A stretch of DNA of 64,000 bases, taken from Triatoma infestans. Its lineage: Eukaryota > Arthropoda > Insecta > Hemiptera > Reduviidae. Under the pieces are notes generated by a model. The model worked only from the letters and a program-made list of their open reading frames with translations, was not told where the DNA came from and ran no database searches. Below, one piece after another: positions 55,206 through 64,000 of the stretch. The first letter of the stretch is position 1, and every line of letters begins with the position of its first letter. The DNA lies in contig JAAEAF010002317.1 of the NCBI GenBank assembly GCA_011037195.1, forward strand, positions 1 through 64,000, written 5' to 3'. The position numbers were made by a program, and so were the translations under genes.

Positions 55206-56451
55206 TTAAAAGAAGGGAAAAACTTGTAATCTTAAACCTGTAGATTTTAAGTGTCACAGACAAGTAAAATTGTCTCAATAAGAGTATGATTTCCAATATG
55301 TCATACTTTATTGAATATGTACATACTACACATATATTTCGACTGCTTAGGATCAAACCGACGGAACTACAAAATTGCTGCTTTGAGTTATTACTATTTT
55401 AAGATTTTTGCTAACAATAAAAATGCATTCCCGGTGTTATGAATTGGAAGAACTTGTTATAGGACACAAGTAGAGACATTTACGTTTGTTTGGTCCGAAG
55501 AAAGTTATGACTTTTCTTAGGACTGTAGTCGTAATAACCTGAAAACGACAAAAGTGTAGTTATGTCTGTCTGATCCTAAACAGTCGATTTATTTATATTT
55601 ATATTTACCTTTATAAATTTACTTTATTATTTGAATGTTTGAATGAATTTGGAAGAGCTTTATCAGAGTGACTCGACAGAATTTTTTGATGCTTCACATA
55701 CAAAATTTCAGTCTTCTTAAGAATGAGATTAAGATTAGTAAAAATTTACAATATATAAACAATTATTTTTAAAATATATTGAGATCCCTTGGAGGTTGAG
55801 GCATAAAATAATTTGATGTTAAACAGTGCTCTTGGATAGGGACAAAAATTGCCCTCTAAAGCATTTATAGTAACGTTTTTTTTTATCTATAAAAGAAAGT
55901 ACAGTTAACATGCCTAAAATGTCAATCTTCGAAACTGAGTTAACAGACGTATGTATTTCTTAAGGTCATCTGAGTACAGAAAATTTATTTTGGCGAAAGC
56001 CTAAATGGTTGTGCGTGCTTGTGCGTTTGTGTGAAATCTCAAAATCGAAAATTGCAAGAAGCTCAAATTGTATATACTATTAGATATCCTGACAAAATGC
56101 AACTTCACTAAATCGTTTTTCAGAATTCCACATTTTAATAAAAACCAGTCTACGAGTTTCTGTAAATTTGATAAATCTGCCACTTATAAGTAAAACTTTT
56201 CCATAAACACTGATTTTAAGAGGAGGTCAAGAGAATCGATATTTTGGCTTCTCTCTAAAGCACTATTAAAAAATACTGTACTGTCTTAACATATTTACGA
56301 TACCAAGGAGAATTAAATTTATTGTAATTATAATACCAAGTATGAAGAAAATTTATCATTTAGATTTGAAAATCATCTATAAGAGAAAGGAAGTATTTGC
56401 TTTTTTCCCTTTTTTGTTTGAAAGGAAATTTGCAGTCAATGAGTAACTTAC
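55206..56451. other. Probable intron or 3' part of the BEACH-type gene
   Basis: No exon recognised on either strand. AT-rich, with a stretch near 55976-56180 recalling the CTTACTG-family interior. Confidence 0.35.
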
Positions 56452-56634
56452 CTCTAAAACAATATCCAACGGCGGTGTTACTTTGGCAGTGACCGGCAAT
56501 GAAAGTGAATCAACTATTATAAACCGAATGAAATCCATCACAAATTTGTGAGCAGGATGTCCAACAGCGGATGCCTCTTGAATTGGGTGATTACCTTCTA
56601 ATACATCTTTTGGATTTTCACCAGAATGAAACAC
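56452..56634 (-). CDS. Exon 4 (in this window) of probable WDFY3/blue cheese-type gene
   Basis: 61 codons, phase 0 at both ends, with acceptor CTAG|GTG and donor GAG|GTAAGT. Encodes VFHSGENPKDVLEGNHPIQE, then ASAVGHPAHKFVMDFIRFII and VDSLSLPVTAKVTPPLDIVL. The block G-H-P-A-x-K-F-V-x-D-F-x-R ... V-D-S-L-S-L resembles what I recall of the large armadillo-like region of WDFY3 (Alfy/Bchs), a BEACH-domain scaffold for selective autophagy. The family call rests on recollection; that this is a real exon is well supported by splice sites and phase. Confidence 0.7.
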
Positions 56635-57726
56635 CTAGAGCAAAGTACTAAATTTACAAAACTAGTAAACTTAAATCAACATATAAATTATGGTTAATAT
56701 ACATATATTAACTATCCAATCATTACAAATTAATTTCCAAGGTTGTCCTGATTTAAGTGACTGGTAAGGAAGACCATGAAGTAGAAACAAGTAAACATTC
56801 CTTTTTATAAAGTATTTGCCGATGGATATCTTATTTCCATGAAAATGAAAATAGGAATTTAAAAATAAATAAATACATAGAATAAAAAACAAATAAGTGT
56901 GTTATGAAAAATGTGGCACTGGAATCCAAAATAATAATATTATTTTGATAAACACAATTTGGGAAATAATTTTTATTAACATGGCTTTCTTTCTTTACAT
57001 CTGTACACCAGATATTTCAATAAGAAATTGTAAAGTTTAAACAAAATTAAAGTTACAATTGTTCCTAATTGATAAAAAACACGTTTTGCTATTATGTACT
57101 AAAAATATATATTTTAACAGTTATATATTGTACCCTTTTTTTCCTTTCTCACTCTATCTTCATCAAGATAAAGACTTTATCAAGACCGGCACATCATTCT
57201 AACATCAGGGAATCGATTTAGAGTTGCCAATTTCCTTCTATTACATTAATAATTTCTTTAATGACTGCTAAACATCAAGGTGGTCGCAAATGTTCCTAAG
57301 CGAATCACCCACCTTCTCATTCTCAAGGGACAATCAAGAAAATTGGAGGCAATTTAATATTTTAAACTTCCCTGAAGTAGATAATATTAATTGGTATTTC
57401 TTGAGAAGTGAATTTTTTGAAATAATAAATTTTATTTTTAATCATTACATTTCTTACGTATATCCATTTAAGACACTGCAACAAAAAATAGACAGTTTTT
57501 TTGCAAATCAGGAAAACATTTGCGTTCAATGCAAAACCCCTATTTCAATTATTCGGGACTTCTTGAGATATCTAATATACATCAACTCGCCTATATGTTT
57601 AACCAAATGCTTTAATCCAAATGAATGTTTCGAATAAGAATGTCAGTTAATGATGTTGTAAGCGCTGTTTGTAAATATATAGGTTTATCTGGTATTTTAT
57701 CCGTCTTAGCATGCATATTCCTTTTA

Positions 57727-57768
57727 TTGCTGACCGGTTTTTGGATTTTCATCCATCGTCAGAGCAAA
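57727..57768 (-). ncRNA. Hammerhead-ribozyme-like motif, family B (decayed)
   Basis: Minus strand: TTTGCT-CTGACGA-T-GGAT-GAAA-ATCC-AAAAACCGGTC-AGCAAT. Stem I (TTGCT/AGCAA) has five pairs and stem II (GGAT/ATCC) is perfect with a GAAA loop. The GAAA core is changed to AAAAA with one extra base, so this copy is likely inactive. Confidence 0.6.
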
Positions 57769-58393
57769 TTCACTAAGTTCGAGTAGAGAGTTCACTTCAA
57801 CGCAATGTTTTTCATTTACATTTCATTAATGTACTTTAAACATAAATCAATTTCATTTAAAAATAAGCATGATAAATTAAAACGAATAAATTTTTTGATT
57901 TTGTCTATTATTTATTTTAATACCTTCTCTAATTTGCCGTTTGCTTCCAACCTTCTTAGGCATCAATTTACATACATATTTTCTTGCTTGGATTTTTTCA
58001 CAGTATTTATTATAAGTATATATTTTTACAAGTTTTTGACTATCCTCAAACTTTGCGTGCCTTTTTTCGAACATTATCGGTTCTTATTAGTATGGTACAC
58101 TCCTGAAATTTCTTATCCTCTCACCCTAATAGAAATGATTTCATGAAACACTGAGCTATTTAGCACCACTATTAAAATTTAGTTATAAAGTATCCTTCAA
58201 AACATGCTGTTTATTATACACTATTTTCTAATGTCTAATCATAACTTATAATAATTCCATTTTGTCATTAAACACACACACGTAGTAACATAACCTTATA
58301 ACCTCGCGCACATACATACAATCAACAAACCAACAAGTTTGAGTGTAACAGAAACATTGCGTTAAAGTGAACTCTTTGCACGAACTTGGTGAA

Positions 58394-58436
58394 TTTGCTC
58401 TAACGGTGGATGAAAATCCGAAACCGGTCAGAAATA
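58394..58436 (+). ncRNA. Hammerhead-ribozyme-like motif, family B (decayed)
   Basis: TTTGCT-CTAACGG-T-GGAT-GAAA-ATCC-GAAACCGGTC-AGAAAT. Stem II, GAAA, palindromic ACCGGT and GTC intact; the core reads CTAACGG instead of CTGANGA. Confidence 0.58.
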
Positions 58437-58542
58437 AAAGGAATATGCATGCTACGACGGATAAAATATATGATGTTACCCAGCACTGCGGACCCAACCA
58501 CATATTCAATATATACGTTTATTTATATTATAAATGACTTAC

Positions 58543-58723
58543 CTCATCTGCTGGAGTAGGAGGTTCACTTGTCGCAGGAAATAAAGTATTAGCTAAAGCT
58601 GTCAACACTTCTTGTCCCATGAATATTGGCATCAAATGTGGATTGCTATGATAAACCAGGAACAAAAATTGGATTATATTCACTGCGTAGTGCACCCTAT
58701 CGCATTCTATGTCAGACGTCGCT
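58543..58723 (-). CDS. Exon 3 (in this window) of probable WDFY3/blue cheese-type gene
   Basis: 181 bases, acceptor TTTGTAG|AGC and donor GAG|GTAAGT. With two bases carried over from the preceding exon it encodes IATSDIECDRVHYAVNIIQF, then LFLVYHSNPHLMPIFMGQEV and LTALANTLFPATSEPPTPADE. Helical repeat-like, cytosolic. It ends in phase 0, matching the next exon. Confidence 0.7.
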
Positions 58724-59974
58724 CTACAAATAACAAAAATAAACAACTTCAAAGTATTCAACCTTACATTTTGTATTTTACTCTAAGGTTTGTCAATTTA
58801 TTTCTGTTGAAGTGACTTGATTATTAGTTGAATGAATATCAATCGTCAGGTAATTATTGATTAATTAGAGCAAGTCAACAATTTGTACAAATAAATCCAT
58901 GGGCCAACAGCTCTGCCGAGTATCTCAAAATGAAAAAAAGTTATATTTGGCAGAATTCCAAGAAGTAGTTCACTTTAAGTTGATTACTGCTATTGAATCT
59001 ATGATCTTCAGTAGCTTTATTCAACCAACTCGAGAGTGAGCGTTCAGTTTCAGTTAAACGCTCTAGAGAAAAAGACAATCTCGATGAATCATATTAGATA
59101 CCACCTAATAAGAACAAAAATTCTACTTATAACTTCTGGCTCATCACACTTTTCATTAAATTTTTAATTCTAAACTGAGAATTAAGTACCTGGCCAAGAT
59201 CCAATTAATCCCACTAAAACTTTCATAAAGTTCGAGAATTTTCGAGTAAAGTTGTGGTCATAAATAGGTTGTTTGCTTATTTTAGCATATATATCATATC
59301 AGAAAGTAGACTAACACCATTCAAATCATGACACAATTGTACGTTGACAACCAGAAGATGAACGATTTCTCGCTCGATGATAACAAAAAGGGACATTCTA
59401 TTTACAGAAAAAAATCTCCGCTGTTTTTCAAGGACATAGAGCTGTTCTTCGCTTTTGTCAGCGATGAATACAACTCTGTAAATAAGTTCTTCAAATATCG
59501 CACCTCTTAAACTTTTTATTAATAATTTTTTTTCTTTTAGTAGAGGAAGTGAAATGCATTTTCGTCAAACTACGGTCTGGGGACTTCCATAAGGAGTACC
59601 TATTAAAACACCCCATCCTCCACAGTCTTCGGAACATTAGTTTGGGACCGAAGATCACATTACATCAGGCTAGGACCTATGGACATTCTCCTTATCTTAT
59701 TCTTCTTTATGACGTCGCTCAAGCTCACTCTACTCAGCCCGCAGAATTTCCTGGGTGTTACCAGGTTTCTTCCGGCATATTTAGAGGGAACCACTTTATT
59801 TTGGTCAGGAGGGTCTGTACGGGATTGCATCGCACACAATTGTGTGAATGTGAATAGATAGCTAGGAGTAGGTTATGATTTGCCCATAATGTGTTTTAAA
59901 AAACAATAGTAGTATTTACTAACAATATCATCATCATAACAAGAATAAAAATAAAATTAATGTTATAAACTTAC

Positions 59975-60123
59975 ATTTTCTGATGGCTATATAATAAAAC
60001 TCTTACTGTAGTAAGCATGAGCGTAACAGCTTCTGGTACCAACGTGATTTTTGACATAACAGTAGACATAGGCTGGTTGGCAGCTACACCGAAAAGTAAA
60101 CTCCACGCATTAAGTAAATCCAG
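59975..60123 (-). CDS. Exon 2 (in this window) of probable WDFY3/blue cheese-type gene
   Basis: 149 bases, acceptor TATTTGGCAG|CTG and donor AAAAT|GTAAGT. Encodes LDLLNAWSLLFGVAANQPM, then STVMSKITLVPEAVTLMLTT and VRVLLYSHQK with two bases left over, in phase with the next exon. It starts in phase 0, whereas the exon at 62108-62246 ends in phase 1, so an unseen exon must lie between them if both belong to one transcript. Confidence 0.68.
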
Positions 60124-60955
60124 CTGCCAAATAAAAGTAGAAAACTGGTTGATTCAAATACAGCATAAATCAATAAAAATTTGTTTAGGGGTGATAACTT
60201 TCGCAATACCCGGAAATACTGGAAGATTTATTTTTATGCAAATTAGTTACCATTAAATATTCTATGCCCCAGAAATAAAATATTGCATAAATTTACTTAT
60301 GTATTTTTTTTTTAAGATAAAACGAATAAAATCAATTTTGTATGGTTAATTTAGGCTTAGAAAATACAAAAAACTGAAGCTAAGTTTATATAAACATGGA
60401 GGAGAGCCTTGGTCTTTTATGGGCTGTTTCGCCAATTTTTTTTTTTTTTTTATATGAACAGTAATAATATTATTTTTATTTTTTGATGGATATTGCAGAC
60501 TAGCTGAATTAATATTGTTTTAGGATATTGATGAAAATATGTAAGCCCTTGATTTTACAAATTTATTTTTCTCCAGTCGTTTTTTTCTTAATTTTGATTT
60601 TGTTTTTTGAATCAGCACGACTTGCACTTGATACAGAAAGGTCTCTCTCTGCAAAATGAAAAATACCAAATTAATTCCAATTAATTCCCTGATGACTACG
60701 ATGTTCCCTAGACAAAAGGTAGAAGAAAAATAAAATATGTAAAATCAAGGACTAGGTATTTTCATCAATATCTCTAAAAGCAATAATAAAAATTATTTTG
60801 ATAATAATAATAATCATTAAAGAAAATATAATACATACAATTGGTTAAATTTGGGCTTGTTAATAATCAACAATAACGATAGGTACATTCATTGATACCA
60901 ATAATCTCATTCAACAAGACCCAATCAAGCTCGTTCCCGAGGCTCTGCTTATTTT

Positions 60956-61127
60956 TTTTTTTTTTTCCGGACAGTGTTCTCTCGCTACAGACAACACTGT
61001 CCATCACCGAACACTGAGCTGTAGAGGCTCATAGGAAGAAAAAAATCTAAGGGTAGCACTGGAATCGAACCCGGGACCTCCGCGTGGGAGTCCAACGCGC
61101 TAACCACTTAGCTAATTTCTCCCTTTC
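60956..61127 (-). repeat. SINE-T, head plus truncated body with A-tail
   Basis: Minus strand: GGAGAAATTAGCTAAGTGG (A box), GTCCCGGGTTCGATTCC (B box), body CTTAGATTTTTTTCTTCC through GAGAGAACACTGTCCGG, then an A-run at 60954-60966. The 3' third of the body is missing. Confidence 0.8.
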
Positions 61128-61462
61128 TGCATATGTAGATTTATAAAACACACTTTACGTTAAATTTAGAAAACAAGAGACTGCGCGTCAATTCAACTAA
61201 TATAATTTCGTGATTATTTTACAATTCAATTTAATTGAAAAATAGTCTACTACTCACACTAATATATATTAAATGGAATAGACCCAATTTTTCTTGCCTT
61301 TTATTGTAATACCACATTAAAAACCTCAAATCAACCGAAAATAATATAAAATGCCTCAACCACATACATACTTTACACCCCACAAAAATATTTAAATAAT
61401 ACACTTTAAAATAATGTAAAATGGATGTTGAGGTTCGGTCACAAAAAAAACTCTTTTTTCAA

Positions 61463-61509
61463 ATTTTCATGACGTTTCGGCAAATTTATTGCCTTCTTCA
61501 GGGTAAAAA
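61463..61509 (-). ncRNA. Hammerhead-ribozyme-like motif, family D (core intact)
   Basis: Minus strand: CTGAAGA-A-GGCAA-TAAAT-TTGCC-GAAACGTC. Stem II has five pairs (GGCAA/TTGCC), and the core, GAAA and GTC are intact. Stem III would be the palindrome ACGT without a loop. Stem I is poor next to the core but has an AAAA/TTTT segment further out. Confidence 0.6.
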
Positions 61510-61559
61510 TGTTCTTTTTTTGAATTTCTTAAAAACTATAGTTTTAGTAAAAAATAGAA

Positions 61560-61606
61560 TTTTTACTCTGAAGAAGGCAATAAATTTGTTGAAACGTCGG
61601 TGAAAA
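61560..61606 (+). ncRNA. Hammerhead-ribozyme-like motif, family D (core intact)
   Basis: TTTTTACT-CTGAAGA-A-GGCAA-TAAAT-TTGTT-GAAACGTC-GGTGAAAA. Stem I has eight pairs (TTTTTACT with GGTGAAAA, two of them G-T). Stem II is weakened (GGCAA/TTGTT). Core CTGAAGA, GAAA and the GTC triplet are intact. Confidence 0.65.
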
Positions 61607-61967
61607 TTTGAAAAAAAAACAGAAGTTTTTTGTGTCCGAACCTCAACATCCATTTTACAACAAATACAGCGGTCATAACGAACATCATAACATCTTTAAA
61701 ATAATAATTAAACCACAATATAGGTATCAGACTTAAGAGGAAATTAAGACAATAGAATTTAAATATTCTGAATGGTCTATATAAAAATACAATTTAAAAA
61801 AAAATTAAAAAAATTTTCGACAAAATAATTTGCTAGATAAAGTAATAAAATTTATAACGCATTCGTAGGAACGAATAATTAATGACTATTTTCATAAAAA
61901 TATTGAAAAGATATCATATATTAACCATTTTTCAACCATATGGTCACCTAATCAGATTGTAATTTAC

Positions 61968-62012
61968 CTTCCTCATGAAAATGGCAGGATGTCTGCCGAA
62001 ACGTCGAGGAAA
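61968..62012 (+). ncRNA. Hammerhead-like motif, family E (decayed)
   Basis: CTTC-CTCATGA-AAAT-GGCAG-GATGT-CTGCC-GAAACGTC-GAGG. Stem II GGCAG/CTGCC is perfect, and GAAACGTC and a four-pair stem I (CTTC/GAGG, one G-T) are present. The core has CTCATGA instead of CTGATGA and three extra spacer bases. An A-run follows at about 62052-62064. Confidence 0.45.
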
Positions 62013-62107
62013 ATGAATGTACAAATCATAAAATACACCATTCGAAGGCTATAAAAAAAAAAAAAGTTATAAATAAATAACTTTAGGAAGAAAATTAGGT
62101 GGGTTAC

Positions 62108-62246
62108 CTGAAATATTTACGCGGGTCGTAGTTTGCCAGTCACTGTCATAGGCTATAATACTTTCAGCCTTATACGAGGACTTAAGCCATTGATGATCTT
62201 TTTCCCAAACAGAACCCTTTATTAAGAAACTGCCTAATACATCTTC
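62108..62246 (-). CDS. Exon 1 (in this window) of probable WDFY3/blue cheese-type gene
   Basis: 139 bases, acceptor ACATTATAG|GAA (weak pyrimidine tract) and donor TTTCAG|GTAACC. Encodes EDVLGSFLIKGSVWEKDHQW, then LKSSYKAESIIAYDSDWQTT and TRVNIS plus one base. The protein-like composition and uninterrupted frame support an exon. Membership in the same gene as the three exons to the left rests on strand and order, because the phase does not join directly. Confidence 0.58.
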
Positions 62247-62249
62247 CTA

Positions 62250-63080
62250 TAATGTTCAATACGTGTACAAACAGGAAAAATGCTGGCTAGTTCATTTGAC
62301 CATCCCTATTTGCTGCACGAAGTGGAAGAGACTCGAACATTATCATTGAGGTTATGAGCAAAATGGATCACACACTCTATAAGAAGTCGTACTTTGTATC
62401 CTTGCACGATTAAAGCGCCAATCCGTTCATAATGGACACGGAGCTGTTTCCCATACATAACTGACTAAAACTGAAAAGTGTGTAATCATACAGATATATT
62501 GAAAATGTAACTTTTTTCGTCTTCCCTACATTCACTCAGTTTCGGTTTTCTGAACTTATAAACGGAATCAGAACTTTTCCGATTGAGAGCACCAACTCAT
62601 GATTAGGTTCAGTGTAGTTATTGATTCGCAAAAAGCTACCGTTCTATTAGCAATGGAGGACATGATGCTGAGCTTCTAGAGATTAAATTTGATTCAGCAG
62701 CCTTCTACTGATCACCTATCTGGGGTTCACCTATATATTATGAATCGTTTAGAGGTAATCTCATACTTAGTAAGCAATTAAATTTCCATACATTAATAGG
62801 GTCAGCTCTAAAAACTGTCGCCTCCGTCGCCATTTACATCTATCGTCCACTCTCTTCTCTCCGACTGAGATTTGCAGTAGCCTTTAATCGATGGAGATTA
62901 TCGTGAAATGAAGCGCAATAATTCGAGAACTTAGGCAACATATCGGATAATGTGCTCCTCTTTCGCTAAGACAATCCGCTCTAAAGAGATCTCCTCTATT
63001 TAAAAACTTTTTATAAATTAAAATGATTTTTATTCTAAAGTTGAAAATTAAATCAAGAACTAAATTAAAACTTTAAACTT
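62250..63080. other. Intergenic or intronic, no gene seen
   Basis: No recognisable feature; possibly the intron upstream of the last BEACH-gene exon seen here. Confidence 0.35.
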
Positions 63081-63284
63081 TCGTAGGAAAATGGAGAATG
63101 CTGTGGATAATTATATTAGGACGGAGGTTCTGGAAAGGGTGCCATTGCACCACGTCAGCATGCATACCAGGCGGGAGATCAACAGATACCGCCTTGTACC
63201 AGCTAGAGGGAAGTTCGAGGAAATCCTTTGTGACATAATACTAAGAGGATTAAAAATTACTACTAAATGATGTGCATCAGTGAG

Positions 63285-63385
63285 GTTGAAGATCAATCCA
63301 ACGAAAATCACTATCATACCCTTTACTAGAAAGAAAACACTTCCATACCTTAAAAAGATCCGACTAGGCGGAGCAGAACTAAATA
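63285..63385 (+). pseudogene. Short LINE reverse-transcriptase fragment
   Basis: The frame LKINPTKITIIPFTRKKTL then PYLKKIRLGGAELN matches the segment just after the catalytic YADD/FADD in jockey-type LINEs (N-P-x-K-T-x-x-x-P-F-T-R-K). It ends where the Gypsy-type frame takes over. The preceding 63090-63268 frame (NAVDNYIRTEVLERVPLHHV ... ILRGLKITTK) may be another piece of the same or a different element. Confidence 0.5.
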
Positions 63386-64000
63386 CCTAGGCACTCCTTT
63401 GAAAAAATATGTACAAAGATCTGGTTCTCAGGAGCGATCAGCTAGTGATTCAAATCCAGTCCTGCTTGTTGAATCTCAGAGAGAGACAGAAAACTGGGTA
63501 GATAGAGAAGACATGGAAGTGGGCAATAGACGATTGGTATCATTTCAATTACAAAACTCAAATATCTTGCAAAATCTGGAGGAGAATCTTTCTCATTTAG
63601 AGGAATTACAAAGGGACCAATTGAAACAAATAATTTTTGCAAATCAATATTTATTTTCGGACACCCCGTCTCGCACAGACAAGATTTCCCATGACATAGA
63701 AGTCACCGATTCAAAACCTATCAGGCAACATCCTTACAGAATAAATCCTATAAAACAACAAATTATGGATCATTGGATCCAGTATTTACTAACCAATGAT
63801 CTCATAGAGCCCAGTAACAGCGAATGGAGTTCGCCATGTGTTCTTGTACCGAAGTCAAATAACACTTTTAGACTTTGTACGGATTACAGGAAATTGAATA
63901 GTGTTACCAAGTCAGACTCTTTTCCTATTCCAAGAATCTACGATTGCATTGACAAAATTGGTCAAGCCAAGTTTATGTCGAAATTTGACTTGCTAAAGGG
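63354..64000 (+). CDS. Ty3/Gypsy pol fragment (start of RT), runs off the window
   Basis: An open frame of 215 codons without a stop to the window edge, so both ends of the protein are unknown. After a linker (LVESQRETENWVDRE, then LEELQRDQLKQIIF) comes the conserved RT entry: DIEVTDSKPIRQHPYRINP, LLTNDLIEPSNSEWSSP, VLVPKSNNTFRLCTDYRKLN and IPRIYDCIDKIGQAKFMSK, the latter just before the first catalytic Asp (FDL at the edge). These are hallmark Ty3/Gypsy RT blocks. No LTR is visible in the window. The frame upstream of 63390 may already be foreign (LINE) sequence. Confidence 0.85.

Larger units (their letters stand above)
57690..58510. repeat. Family B hammerhead-type repeats, inverted pair
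   Basis: Left copy about 57690-57805 on the minus strand; right copy 58360-58510 on the plus strand ending in CAGCACTGCGGACCC then AACCACATATTCAAT. The intervening 0.55 kb is AT-rich and has no recognised gene. Lies in an intron of the BEACH-type gene. Confidence 0.7.
61416..61658. repeat. 243-bp palindromic repeat with two hammerhead-like motifs, family D
   Basis: GTAAAATGGATGTTGAGG at the left end is the reverse complement of CCTCAACATCCATTTTAC at the right end, and the arms pair throughout. Each arm holds a CTGAAGA ... GAAACGTC motif, reading outward. The outer end CCGAACCTCAACATCC resembles the family C outer end CCGAAACTCACAATCC. Confidence 0.8.

Noticed and set aside
57290..57637. 115-codon plus-strand frame as a gene.
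   Set aside because: Phe/Asn/Ile-rich composition typical of AT-rich chance frames; no family resemblance; inside an intron on the other strand.
59549..59861. 102-codon and 60-codon overlapping plus-strand frames as a gene.
   Set aside because: They lie in an intron of the minus-strand gene, have no recognised domain, and overlap each other in two frames.
60620..60648. Possible missing exon of the BEACH-type gene (acceptor TTTTGCAG followed by an ERDLSVSSASRADS-like frame).
   Set aside because: The acceptor and phase fit, but the only donor giving the required phase would make a 14-base exon with a poor GTATCA donor, and the frame soon ends in a stop.

Overview
The window is AT-rich, gene-poor and repeat-dense animal DNA. 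Spliced genes with GT-AG introns, a WDR82 homologue, a RASL11/RERG-type small GTPase, I-clade and R4/Dong-type retrotransposons and tRNA-derived SINEs all point to an invertebrate, most likely an arthropod; the species cannot be read from the sequence. No bacterial-style operons, CRISPR arrays or ribosomal RNA genes were seen.

Host genes are few. An intronless WDR82-like WD40 gene lies at 6.8-7.8 kb (minus). A Ras-like GTPase gene runs from a TATA-type promoter near 16.7 kb to 22.84 kb (plus; four coding exons plus a 5' UTR exon, 244 codons). Four exons at 56.4-62.2 kb (minus) belong to a large gene, probably of the WDFY3/blue cheese BEACH family.

Most of the rest is mobile DNA in nested layers. 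(1) 8.5-9.65 kb: a deleted LINE copy. (2) 27.5-32.15 kb: a nearly complete two-ORF LINE (LINE-1 here) inserted next to a relic of a Penelope-like reverse transcriptase. (3) 33.0-34.6 kb: a 5'-truncated R4/Dong-type element flanked by (TAA)n and apparently inserted into the (TAA)n tail of a second two-ORF LINE (LINE-3 here, 34.65-39.2 kb, minus, decayed). (4) 40.6-42.2 kb: a fold-back element holding an insertion that itself holds an insertion, both inner ones with exact target-site duplications. (5) 42.9-52.6 kb: a foldback element with ~0.65 kb terminal inverted repeats, each containing a tRNA-like unit; it is interrupted by a complete I-clade LINE with both ORFs open. (6) The right end of the window is a Ty3/Gypsy pol gene that runs off the edge.

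The main discovery candidate is a set of short repeats (five sub-families, about 0.1-0.3 kb each) carrying minimalist hammerhead-ribozyme cores: CTGANGA, a short stem II, GAAA, then a loop-less palindromic stem III (ACCGGT or ACGT) and a GTC cleavage triplet (GTT in one sub-family). Almost all occur as head-to-head inverted pairs. They match the architecture described for Penelope-like elements, and a Penelope-type RT relic is present at 27.2 kb. One copy (41093-41280) has a perfect 12-bp target-site duplication and a 5' inversion. A second candidate is a stem-loop in the 3' UTRs of four different LINE copies whose stems change by compensating substitutions, as expected for a reverse-transcriptase recognition hairpin.
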